This document shows, one piece after another, positions 1 through 6,404 of a DNA stretch of 44,671 nucleotides. The DNA is from Terriglobia bacterium. GTDB lineage: Bacteria > Acidobacteriota > Terriglobia > JAIQFV01. Under the pieces are notes generated by a model. That model ran no database searches and was not told where the DNA came from. It saw nothing but the letters and a program-made list of their open reading frames with translations. Location of the stretch: contig JAIQFV010000030.1 in the NCBI GenBank assembly GCA_020073085.1, positions 1 to 44,671 on the forward strand, in the 5' to 3' direction. The translations under genes and the position numbers were made by a program. Numbering within the stretch: the first letter of the stretch is position 1; each line of letters opens with the position of its first letter.

Positions 1-34
1 GAAGTTGACTGAAAATGCTGCAAAATGTGTTCAC

Positions 35-102
35 GGTTGAGCCTCCGAATGTGAATTTGCAATCTTCCGGACTGCGAATCCATCATACGTGATGGCTCAA
101 CC
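35..102. repeat. 9-bp inverted repeat downstream of the PrimPol gene
   Basis: GGTTGAGCC at 35-43 is matched by its exact complement GGCTCAACC at 94-102, with a 50-base interval. It lies just beyond the stop of the minus-strand PrimPol gene and could be a transcript end or an element-end structure; there is no T-run typical of a Rho-independent terminator. A short minus-strand frame from 110 to the window edge is open but has no recognisable product. Confidence 0.4.
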
Positions 103-119
103 CCTTTCATTTTAAAAAG

Positions 120-659
120 CTAATTTGGACAAGAGTGATTGGTGTAGATTTCGTGCTTTTGGCTTATCCTTATGAGTTCGATTAACCATAATGGGGCATA
201 GGCCAAAGGAATGTCATCAAGAGAGTATCCGGGCTTCCATCTGTATAATTCGCCCGATTCGTGTTTGCTGGGGGGGGCTTTGGCATAGCCATCATAAGCC
301 CGTATATCCACACTTGGGATAATATGCTGACAATTTTTAACGTCAAAGCCCGGATCTTTGAAGTAATGGTGAAGCCCATCCCCTGTTATGACGGTTGGCG
401 TCTCTGGGATATAAAGCCCATGAACCGACTTCATTCCTTCTTCGCCGTCTGGATCTAGAACCAGCAACCCCTGCGTGACGATTGCGATATCGTTATTACT
501 GCCGTTACCCCACCATTCATTGCATTTTCGCAAAGAAGCCGTCGTGTCTCGGTAGGGCTTCCAATGGCGGACGTTTGGGTACTTTGTGGAGGGCTTCAGG
601 GGGAAAGGGCTGAGACCATGCTGGATGTAATTAAGTGCTGCCTCTAACGTTTCGTTCAC
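120..659 (-). CDS. Stand-alone PrimPol (bifunctional DNA primase/polymerase N-terminal) domain protein
   Basis: The 179-residue product matches the Prim-Pol domain found at the N-terminus of phage and plasmid replication primases. Visible features are an early aromatic/proline stretch with W43-type aromatic residues (NEWWGNGSNNDIAI), the acidic metal-binding motif in LLVLDPDGEEG, the TPTVITGDGLHHYF strand with its histidines, and the SVDIRAYDGY...APPSKHESGELYRW block typical of the family C-terminal half. Replication primases of this type usually continue into a helicase or DnaB-like domain of several hundred residues; here the frame stops right after the domain, so it is either a minimal primase or a truncated remnant. 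The start is the first ATG of the frame. Context (island genes, tRNA fragment) fits a plasmid- or phage-derived origin. Confidence 0.75.
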   Translation of the reverse strand: MNETLEAALNYIQHGLSPFPLKPSTKYPNVRHWKPYRDTTASLRKCNEWWGNGSNNDIAIVTQGLLVLDPDGEEGMKSVHGLYIPETPTVITGDGLHHYFKDPGFDVKNCQHIIPSVDIRAYDGYAKAPPSKHESGELYRWKPGYSLDDIPLAYAPLWLIELIRISQKHEIYTNHSCPN

Positions 660-1373
660 TGCCGCCTCAATGTTACGGGGCTAGGCGATTAGGCGGAATC
701 GCCAGGGCTTTTGACCTTTTCGCCCCGATCCTTTGTCGAAAGTTGCTTTGCTGCTTACTTGCTCAAGAAATATCTAATCAAATGAACCCTGGCATCGATC
801 ACTTTGCTGTCGGTCTCCTCGCTATTGTGAAAGTATTCACATGTTCTAATAAACCTATAAGTCACTCGGGCCATTATCCAGATTATCTATGGAACGGAAC
901 ACCGGGGGACTTACTCTATTTCACCCCCCTTATTTCATATTTTTCGCTGAATGTCGATAATCCTTTCGGCAAATCTCAATAAAATAAATTCTGGTTTATG
1001 TGAGTTATTAAAAACAAAAGCGCTATTAATCGAATCCTCCTCTCATGGGAAGGGCCGTCGAACTAGTGCATGGTGCAAATAGGTAATTTTCACTTATTTC
1101 GGTTTTCACCGGAAAATGGCAACATCTGGGAGCGAGAAACCTGCACGGTGCAACCATAAGACAAATCAAGCTCAAAGCCACAATTTGAGCAAGTAACTTG
1201 CATAAGTGGACAGGGAAAAGAATCACCACAATATAGCATATATTTTAACCATGCCATGACTCTCTGCGCGGTTTCCAGGTTGGCTCTTATTGACAAATCA
1301 CACAGTGGATTCAAAACCAGCTCGTGAAAAATTTCTCTTGAAATTGTAGCAGCGAAGTTCTACACTTTTGCTC
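660..1373. other. Gene-free stretch
   Basis: No reading frame here has a convincing ribosome site together with protein-like composition. The longest candidates (plus strand 635-982, minus strand 1,090-1,314) lack recognisable domains. The latter contains a CxxC pair but nothing else to support it. The stretch may hold the promoter of the PrimPol gene and decayed sequence. Confidence 0.4.
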
Positions 1374-1425
1374 GGCCAGCCGCCCCCAAGTCGGCCCCTT
1401 ATCACAATGCACCGATCGGCTGGCT
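1374..1425 (+). repeat. Structured hairpin element, copy A
   Basis: GGCCAGCCG (1,374-1,382) pairs with CGGCTGGCT (1,417-1,425; one G-T pair). Inside it GTCGG (1,390-1,394) pairs with CCGAT (1,412-1,416), directly stacked on the 3' side and separated by a C-rich bulge on the 5' side. A second copy with compensating changes lies at 2,053-2,101. The two copies flank the secreted-protein gene 1,494-1,979. It does not show the GTTRRRY/RYYYAAC ends of integron attC sites. Confidence 0.6.
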
Positions 1426-1493
1426 ATTTGAGGCTGTTCCGTTTATCTCCAGGTTAACCAGTGATTTGGAAAGCCCCGCCTACAGGAGGCCAA

Positions 1494-1979
1494 ATGCGTC
1501 TTCAATTGGTTGGAATCCTCACAGTCTTGCTACTGCTCCCCCAATTGATTTTTTCGCAGCAGGCAAGTTCGAAGAGCGCTTTCACTTTGAAGCCCGGACA
1601 AGCGGTTTACCTTGTCGCAGCTAAGAGTAATGGAAATCCCGACCTTTCGTCTGAGCGCAAGATCAAAGAGGAGTTTGAAAAGCAAAAGGTGTTTAAGATT
1701 GCCTCTTCCCTCCAATCCGCCGACTTTGTTTTCATAATGCTTGTTGAATACGAATATAACCAAAGCATGGTTGGTGGAATCGGGATTGGGAGCGAGGACA
1801 TAAAGAGCATCCTTGCTCTTGGAGTTCCTCCTTCTGCATACAGCCGATACAAGGCAAATCTCGATGGCTTGCGTGAAGAATCATTCTGGCAGTTGAGCGA
1901 GAATAACAATGCATGGCGGACAGGAGGCCTTCCGAAGAAAATTGTGAAGAAATTTCATGAAATGGTTCCCCCAAAATAG
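1494..1979 (+). CDS. Secreted protein of unknown function
   Basis: The 161-residue product begins with a clear Sec signal peptide (MRLQLVGILTVLLLLPQLIF, cut probably near SQQA), so it is exported to the periplasm or outside. The mature part has a compact alpha/beta look, with a strand-like VYLVAAKSNGNPDLSSE segment, an ERKIKEEFEKQ helix and hydrophobic ADFVFIMLVEYEY, then a GGIGIGSED glycine stretch and a C-terminal GGLPKKIVKKFHE. I do not recognise a named family, though similar small secreted proteins seem common in Acidobacteria. The ATG at 1,494 is preferred over the upstream GTG at 1,461 because AGGAGG (1,484-1,489) precedes it and it starts the signal peptide. Hairpin copies A and B flank the gene, so it may move as a cassette. 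Confidence 0.7.
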   Translation: MRLQLVGILTVLLLLPQLIFSQQASSKSAFTLKPGQAVYLVAAKSNGNPDLSSERKIKEEFEKQKVFKIASSLQSADFVFIMLVEYEYNQSMVGGIGIGSEDIKSILALGVPPSAYSRYKANLDGLREESFWQLSENNNAWRTGGLPKKIVKKFHEMVPPK

Positions 1980-2362
1980 GTCTTCCTGGACGATTTCTAC
2001 ATGAAAAATACCCCATGAATCTAGGTAAGAGATGAACATGAGATCTTGCGTTGGCCAGTCGCCTCCCATGTCGGCCCCCTGGTGATTCCGACCGACTGGC
2101 CACGTTTGTTTCCCCGGCCACATAAAGAAACCCTTCCACGAGAGATGAGAGAGGAGGCACCCCCATGTTGAGAATCCGCAAGTCTGTTGCCTTCGTGTTC
2201 TTGTTCTCGATGCGTTCCACTGCACTTCAAGAGGTTTGTAAAGCGTCCGATAAATAGATTTGCGGTTGCTGGTCATACAGCAAATTTCCCTCATTCTTTG
2301 GAGCGCCTGTTCAAAAAATCCTTAGTGAAATCTCAGCTCCGAAAGTAGAAGGAGTTGGTGAA
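1980..2362. other. Intergenic stretch with hairpin copy B
   Basis: Apart from the hairpin at 2,053-2,101, nothing is supported here. Three overlapping minus-strand frames (largest 1,732-2,220) run antisense into the secreted-protein gene and have no recognisable domain. AAGGAG at 2,349-2,354 belongs to the next gene. Confidence 0.4.
2053..2101 (+). repeat. Structured hairpin element, copy B
   Basis: GGCCAGTCG (2,053-2,061) pairs perfectly with CGACTGGCC (2,093-2,101), and inside it GTCGG (2,070-2,074) pairs with CCGAC (2,088-2,092). Relative to copy A, pair C1380-G1419 has become T2059-A2095 and G1374-T1425 has become G2053-C2101. The pairing is therefore conserved while bases change, which argues that the fold is functional. 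Confidence 0.6.
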
Positions 2363-2983
2363 ATGTACTCTTTCGATTCATTTCCAGATTTCGAGAATTT
2401 CAGGTATCAAATCGCGAATGTTCCATCTGGTAGTAAGCTGCAGGCGTGGATCAAGCTCCGAGAGTGTGAACGACGTCTCGCGTTTTGCATTTGGGCCAAA
2501 TCTTTTTGTGATTTCAGAGATCCAAAGATAACTCTCATTTTTCAGGATGCAATAAGTGCCTTCCTGCAAAGTTACGAATCAACGATTCAGATTCTTTATC
2601 GTCAATTGACGCCCGGAAAGCTGAAGTTGCCACAACCATTACAAGATGACGTGATCGTTGGCGGACTGCGGACCTTACGTGATCTTGAGACGCATGTGGA
2701 AGGGCGCCTAGAACAAGAAATTGAGGTGAATATCGGCGACTCGATTCAAGGTCATTCGTCTGGCACGAAGATCTCATATACAGTGAAATTGCGTTCGCTT
2801 GAAAAATCAGACCTGCCAAGGAACAAGAACGCAAGGAAATTGAGGGAGACTGGTCTATCAAATTGGAACAATTTGGATCGGGACCCCGCCAGATTATTCG
2901 AGCATGGCCTTCAAGAGCTGAAGAAAGCACTCATAGCCGTGGAGAACCAGACATATCCCCTCCCCTCGGAGAAAATGAAATGA
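2363..2983 (+). CDS. Hypothetical cytoplasmic protein, first of a coupled pair
   Basis: A 206-residue, charged, mostly helical protein without signal peptide or membrane segment; I do not recognise a family. Visible features are an N-terminal helical half rich in Arg/Glu/Trp (WIKLRECERRLAFCIWAKSF), a central LRDLETHVEGRLEQEIEV helix, and a C-terminal LEHGLQELKKAL-like helix. The ATG at 2,363 has AAGGAG at 2,349-2,354 with 8-base spacing. Its stop codon overlaps the start of the next gene as ATGA at 2,980-2,983, so the two are translationally coupled and probably act together; the partner is a membrane protein. A soluble plus small membrane protein pair on an island could be a defence or stress module, but nothing in the sequence proves that. 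Confidence 0.65.
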   Translation: MYSFDSFPDFENFRYQIANVPSGSKLQAWIKLRECERRLAFCIWAKSFCDFRDPKITLIFQDAISAFLQSYESTIQILYRQLTPGKLKLPQPLQDDVIVGGLRTLRDLETHVEGRLEQEIEVNIGDSIQGHSSGTKISYTVKLRSLEKSDLPRNKNARKLRETGLSNWNNLDRDPARLFEHGLQELKKALIAVENQTYPLPSEKMK

Positions 2984-3525
2984 TTTACCGAATAATAATC
3001 GAGACCTTTCTTGCAATAGCAAGCTTCTGGATGGGAAGCCTTTTTTGGCAACTAATGAAGCGGAGCAAATTCCTGAAGTCAATTGTTTGTGACCAGCCTT
3101 TTCTTGAAGCATTAATCTCACAGAACAATCTTGAGTCCCCTCCTCAGAGGCTAATTCCTTATGCCTTGAAAAACGACGTCGGTTACTTTGTGAACATGAT
3201 GGCAATCATAGAAAGCGACAGAATTTCACAGCAACGCACAAAGAGGATCACTGGCTTATTGCTTTTAGTGATTTTCATCGCAAGTTATTTCTTGGGAGAT
3301 TTGTACCTCTTCATCAACATCACAATCTTTCTGCTTCTCTTCTGGGTTCCTGTCGCTCAATCAACAAAGTTCAATGCCATTGAGCATGTCCTCGCTCTGG
3401 CGTTAATCCTTCACAGGTGGCGACGGGAAAATGAGGCACAGTGTAACCAATGGGTTGAGGAGGTCAGAAGTCTTCACCCATTGTATAACGCAGTGAAAAT
3501 CGTTGAGTCCAAAGCCAGCACGTAA
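2980..3525 (+). CDS. Small membrane protein of unknown function, coupled to preceding gene
   Basis: The 181-residue product has a hydrophobic N-terminal segment (about residues 3-23) and a central hairpin of two membrane helices (about residues 87-120, ITGLLLLVIFIASYFL then LYLFINITIFLLLFWV), followed by a soluble C-terminus. The start at 2,980 is chosen because it forms an ATGA overlap with the upstream stop, and a GGAGA ribosome site lies 7 bases ahead. The longer frame from 2,863 would overlap the upstream gene by 121 bases. No family recognised. Confidence 0.65.
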   Translation: MIYRIIIETFLAIASFWMGSLFWQLMKRSKFLKSIVCDQPFLEALISQNNLESPPQRLIPYALKNDVGYFVNMMAIIESDRISQQRTKRITGLLLLVIFIASYFLGDLYLFINITIFLLLFWVPVAQSTKFNAIEHVLALALILHRWRRENEAQCNQWVEEVRSLHPLYNAVKIVESKAST

Positions 3526-4064
3526 AGATTTTCAAGCGTGGATCATCTGGTGCCAGCGGGGTCACCGTGGCTCATCAGTCGGATGCCCCATGTTAAACAA
3601 GGAACTACGCAACCTGAGGTTTTGGCAGGGTCCTAATTTGGTTTTTCACGATGGGGGATTTTGACTGACTTTTGGTGTTCGTTTTCCGAACAGCAAACGG
3701 TTCTCCTTGTTATGTCATTTCTTAGCGTAGTTGCCTTCCTTTTAGAATCCTAACACAGCACCCCTAAAATAATTCGTATTATGAATATCCTGTGCACCGT
3801 ATGTGGAAGACGGATGCTTGACTCCCTTTTTCTGTCAAGCCGAACCTGATTCGTGAAGAAAACTCTTTCGTGCGAGTCTTCTTGAAGAGTTCTTGTCTCT
3901 GTTCTAGGCTTTTTGACAATAGTTCTAAAAATACTGTTTCATTTTGAGAAATCAAGGCCCATAATCCTTGGACGTTTAGACCAATAACCCTTTATTCCGG
4001 TTAATGTTAAATAAAGTTCAACCGATGGCATATATGTTGCTAGGAATTAATCGCGTATTCGATG
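3526..4064. other. AT-rich gene-free stretch
   Basis: No supported gene. Runs of A/T and stop codons occur in all frames. The right edge grades into the regulatory region of the TacAT pair. Confidence 0.5.
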
Positions 4065-4081
4065 TACGGCAATTTGCCGTA
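4065..4081. promoter_or_regulatory. Perfect 8+1+8 palindrome upstream of tacA
   Basis: TACGGCAA at 4,065-4,072 and TTGCCGTA at 4,074-4,081 form an exact inverted repeat around a single base. Its position 9 bases before the -35 element makes it a likely distal operator for the ribbon-helix-helix antitoxin or another regulator. Confidence 0.5.
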
Positions 4082-4089
4082 TTTTTATC

Positions 4090-4118
4090 TTGACTTGTAC
4101 GGCGGTTGGGTGTACAGT
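4090..4118 (+). promoter_or_regulatory. Promoter with embedded operator for tacA-tacT
   Basis: TTGACT (4,090-4,095) and TACAGT (4,113-4,118) are separated by exactly 17 bases and resemble a sigma-70 type promoter. An inverted repeat TGTAC (4,096-4,100) / GTACA (4,112-4,116) occupies the spacer and runs into the -10 box, where a bound repressor would block RNA polymerase. This is the expected layout for autoregulation by a ribbon-helix-helix antitoxin. Confidence 0.6.
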
Positions 4119-4142
4119 CACAGACGATTTATGGAGACGACG

Positions 4143-4442
4143 ATGCCACAAATACAACAGACCGAGGAACGCTCTCCCAAAAAGGAGCGCCTTGACGCTA
4201 GGGTTACTGCGGAACAAAAACGTCTGATTGAGCGTGCGGCCGCATTACGTGGGACATCCATCACAAATTTCGTAGTCGCGAGTGCACAGGAGGCCGCCAC
4301 TAGCACAATCAAAGACTTCGATGTTCTGTACCTTCGAGATCAGGCCCGCAACGTTTTCATAAGGGCGATTTTGAATCCCCCTGCACCCACCGATGCTGCT
4401 CTTGCCGCAGCAGAGCGGTACAAAAGGAACATGGGGCGCTAG
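4143..4442 (+). CDS. tacA: Type II antitoxin, DUF1778 / TacA family
   Basis: The 99-residue product has the DUF1778 antitoxin pattern. A basic N-terminus with KKERLDARVTAEQKRLIERA forms the ribbon-helix-helix DNA-binding fold, then comes LRGTSITNFVVASAQEAA, and a C-terminal tail (ILNPPAPTDAALAAAERYKR) of the kind that wraps and inhibits the GNAT toxin. It should neutralise TacT and repress its own promoter, where inverted repeats lie at 4,065-4,081 and 4,096-4,116. The ATG at 4,143 is preferred because GGAG at 4,133-4,136 sits 6 bases ahead; an ATG at 4,131 has no comparable site. The toxin gene starts directly after the stop codon. Confidence 0.9.
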   Translation: MPQIQQTEERSPKKERLDARVTAEQKRLIERAAALRGTSITNFVVASAQEAATSTIKDFDVLYLRDQARNVFIRAILNPPAPTDAALAAAERYKRNMGR

Positions 4443-4964
4443 GTGGCTCCCGAAGAGAAACAATCCGCATTCGAAATCGAGCCGCTCGGCAATAATCATG
4501 ACCGAGCGGCTTTTTCTTGTGGGGATAAAGCGCTCGACACATACCTGCACACGCAGGCGGGGCAAGATGTAAAGAAAAGTGTGGCGGTCGTATTCGTTGC
4601 AACGCCAGATAGAAGAACCATCGCTGGATATTACACGCTCTCCCAGTACGCGATACATCTTGACACCATTCCGCCGGGAGTTGCCCGAAAACTGCCAAGG
4701 TATCCAATGCTTCCGGCAACGCTTATAGGTCGCCTTGCATCGTCCGAGAAATTTCGCGGGCAGAGGGTCGGGGAAACATTGCTGATGAACGCCCTTGAAA
4801 CCTGTCTTAAGTATAGTAAACAGGTCGCCGCCGTATGTGTTGTTGTGGATGCCAAAAATGATTCGGCAGCTGCATTCTATAGGAAATACGGGTTTATTGA
4901 CCTTCCGAAAGTGGAGCGACGCCTCTTTCTCCCCATGAAAACTGTTGCAGCACTTTTTCCCTAG
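4443..4964 (+). CDS. tacT: GNAT-family acetyltransferase toxin, TacT-like
   Basis: The 173-residue product is a GNAT N-acetyltransferase of the TacT/AtaT toxin group, which blocks translation by acetylating the amino acid of charged tRNA. Family marks are FSCGDKALDTYLHTQA near the N-terminus, IAGYYTLSQYAI, the LPRYPMLPATLIGRLA strand, the acetyl-CoA loop in FRGQRVGETLL, VVVDAKNDSAAAFY and the FYRKYGF motif whose Tyr146 matches the catalytic tyrosine. The GTG start at 4,443 abuts the antitoxin stop codon (4,440-4,442) with no gap, so expression is coupled. Together with TacA it forms a complete toxin-antitoxin module, probably stabilising the island. Confidence 0.9.
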   Translation: MAPEEKQSAFEIEPLGNNHDRAAFSCGDKALDTYLHTQAGQDVKKSVAVVFVATPDRRTIAGYYTLSQYAIHLDTIPPGVARKLPRYPMLPATLIGRLASSEKFRGQRVGETLLMNALETCLKYSKQVAAVCVVVDAKNDSAAAFYRKYGFIDLPKVERRLFLPMKTVAALFP

Positions 4965-5106
4965 ACCTTCTTTGTCTAACCTACGATTGCGCTCCCCAAG
5001 CGCAGAGTGGGGAAAATCAACGGATTGATTACGATTGATCCATGGGTAGAGATGCCCCCTTGTACCCTTGTGAATCCAAATTAGGACACTGCGCAATTTC
5101 CCCATA

Positions 5107-5529
5107 TCAACCCACGGGGACACCGGAGAAAATCGATTCTAGACCACCAGCGTGCTCTTGTGGGCGGGGTTCTTGGATTCTACACGCCATTTCAAGCCCC
5201 CTCTTGGCTGCTTGACGCTGCTTCTCCGACATGACGCGGATTCTCTTAATTCCTGCCTCCCGAATGGCGACTTGTGCCATTTTCTTATCGGTGGGGTAAA
5301 AAAGCACCATCCCCTCAGTGTCACAGTCCAATGTCACTTCTAACCCTGCCGCTTCCATCCGTCGTTTTGAGTTGCCCCATTTTTTCGCCGTCTCAAACAT
5401 CAGCAAAACGCCAAACTGACCGGACCCATGTTCGTAGATGTGACCCCGCTTGCCAGGAATAATCGTTTCACCGCATGTATCGCGCTTTGTGCGTACTCTG
5501 TGTAACTCGGAAAACTCGCGTATATTCAA
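5107..5529 (-). CDS. Conserved hypothetical protein
   Basis: A 140-residue protein with the pattern CGETIIPGKRGHIYEHG...FGVLLMFET, then KRRMEAAGLEVTLDCDTEG, and a C-terminal AIREAGIKRIRVMSEKQ segment. I have seen this arrangement in uncharacterised proteins from accessory regions, but no function is known to me. The TTG at 5,529 is chosen because AGGAGG (5,534-5,539 on the complementary strand) lies 4 bases ahead; a longer frame begins at 5,595 without a good ribosome site. It is the last gene before the tRNA-Arg fragment and convergent with tacAT. Confidence 0.6.
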   Translation of the reverse strand: MNIREFSELHRVRTKRDTCGETIIPGKRGHIYEHGSGQFGVLLMFETAKKWGNSKRRMEAAGLEVTLDCDTEGMVLFYPTDKKMAQVAIREAGIKRIRVMSEKQRQAAKRGLEMACRIQEPRPQEHAGGLESIFSGVPVG

Positions 5530-5857
5530 CTTGCCTCCTAAAAAAGAATGCTTTTGTAATGTCGTGCTGGATTTCCAAGGCCCCTTAATGCCCAATGGGG
5601 TTTCACAAATGCGAATCCAAATCTCTCGCGTACTATCAAACCTTTTCCGGTCGATCCTGCTTGCACCCGTCTTTCAGGCGTAATGCGGTTTGAGATGCGG
5701 TTTGAGATTTGGAAACGGTGTGCCCATTTTTGTGCCCTATCGCAGGAACAACTGCAAAGATTATTGGGAGCATTTGAATCGCACAGCATGACTAAACCTT
5801 TAAGCGAGAGATACGTTTGTGCTATGATTTGTTTTTGTGTGGATCGTCCGGCTTGAA

Positions 5858-5902
5858 CTTCGAATCCGCAGGTCGCAGGTTCAAATCCTGTCGGGCGCAC
5901 CA
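5858..5902 (+). pseudogene. 3' fragment of tRNA-Arg(TCG), putative attachment site
   Basis: The fragment runs from the anticodon loop CTTCGAA (5,858-5,864; anticodon TCG) through variable loop AGGTC, T-arm GCAGG-TTCAAAT-CCTGT (5,875-5,891), acceptor 3' strand CGGGCGC (5,892-5,898), discriminator A and CCA (5,900-5,902). The 5' half is absent. The bases before the loop do not pair with the anticodon 3' strand, and no GCGCCCG acceptor strand or D-arm lies upstream. A break exactly at the anticodon loop and a conserved 3' end are hallmarks of tRNA-targeting integrases. Confidence 0.75.
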
Positions 5903-6036
5903 GTTCTTTGGTATGATTCAGGAGTATGGTAGTAACGGAGGCGATGGAGAGACATTGTGGGGGCGAGGCTTCTTTTTTCATGAAGCGGCACTCTCCCGGC
6001 GACGGAGAGGATGCTCCCGGCCCCCGCATGGAGTAC

Positions 6037-6114
6037 GGTGGGTGTAGCTCAGCTAGGTAGAGCGCCAGATTGTGGATCTGGTGGCCATGGGTTCGATCCC
6101 CATCACCCACCCCA
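6037..6114 (+). tRNA. tRNA-His(GTG)
   Basis: Complete cloverleaf. Acceptor GTGGGTG (6,038-6,044) pairs with CACCCAC (6,104-6,110), the D-arm is TAGCTCAGCTAGGTAGAGCG, anticodon stem CCAGA/TCTGG encloses loop TTGTGGA with anticodon GTG at 6,072-6,074, the T-arm is ATGGG-TTCGATC-CCCAT, and CCA is encoded at 6,112-6,114. G at 6,037 faces C73 at 6,111, the extra G-1:C73 pair characteristic of tRNA-His. Confidence 0.97.
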
Positions 6115-6404
6115 AAGTTCAAAATCCCCCTGACGGCAAGCGCTGTTCACCACTCATTCCCCAGGTCATGCGTTCCGGTTTTCGTCGAGTGATCCGCCAG
6201 GGGGGGAAGCGTCCCGTTCTTTGTGCCCTGTGTAAACTCAGTTTATTGCCGGTGGGGACCAGGATTGTGCTCTTTCATGGTCTTTACCGCGAGGTCCAAG
6301 TCGTAAGCTGCAGCGCCTGAAGCTCTTCTCTCCTGGCGCATTCATCCTTTTCCTAAAGAGTTTGACTTCGCTGCGGAAAATTCATTGCCTGAAGGAGGCT
6401 TGTG

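Larger units (their letters stand above)
1..5902. mobile_element. Right end of a putative tRNA-Arg-integrated genomic island
   Basis: By eye the DNA from 1 to about 5,850 is AT-richer than the chromosome to the right. It carries typical accessory genes: a lone PrimPol domain, a TacAT pair and several unknown proteins. Its right edge is a tRNA-Arg 3' half ending in CCA at 5,902. Site-specific elements that integrate into a tRNA gene leave an intact tRNA at one end and a displaced 3' fragment at the other, so the island would extend leftwards beyond the window to an intact tRNA-Arg(TCG). No integrase is visible in the part shown; it would have to lie further left or be lost. The left limit given is only the window edge. 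Confidence 0.55.

Noticed and set aside
1090-1314. Zinc-ribbon-like minus-strand small protein
   Set aside because: A single CxxC with no second knuckle, no ribosome site and no family pattern.
1374-2108. Hairpins A and B as integron attC sites
   Set aside because: The terminal GTTRRRY and RYYYAAC core sites are missing and no integron integrase is visible.
5596-5857. Integrase remnant next to the tRNA fragment
   Set aside because: Plus-strand frames ending near 5,850 show no tyrosine recombinase motifs.
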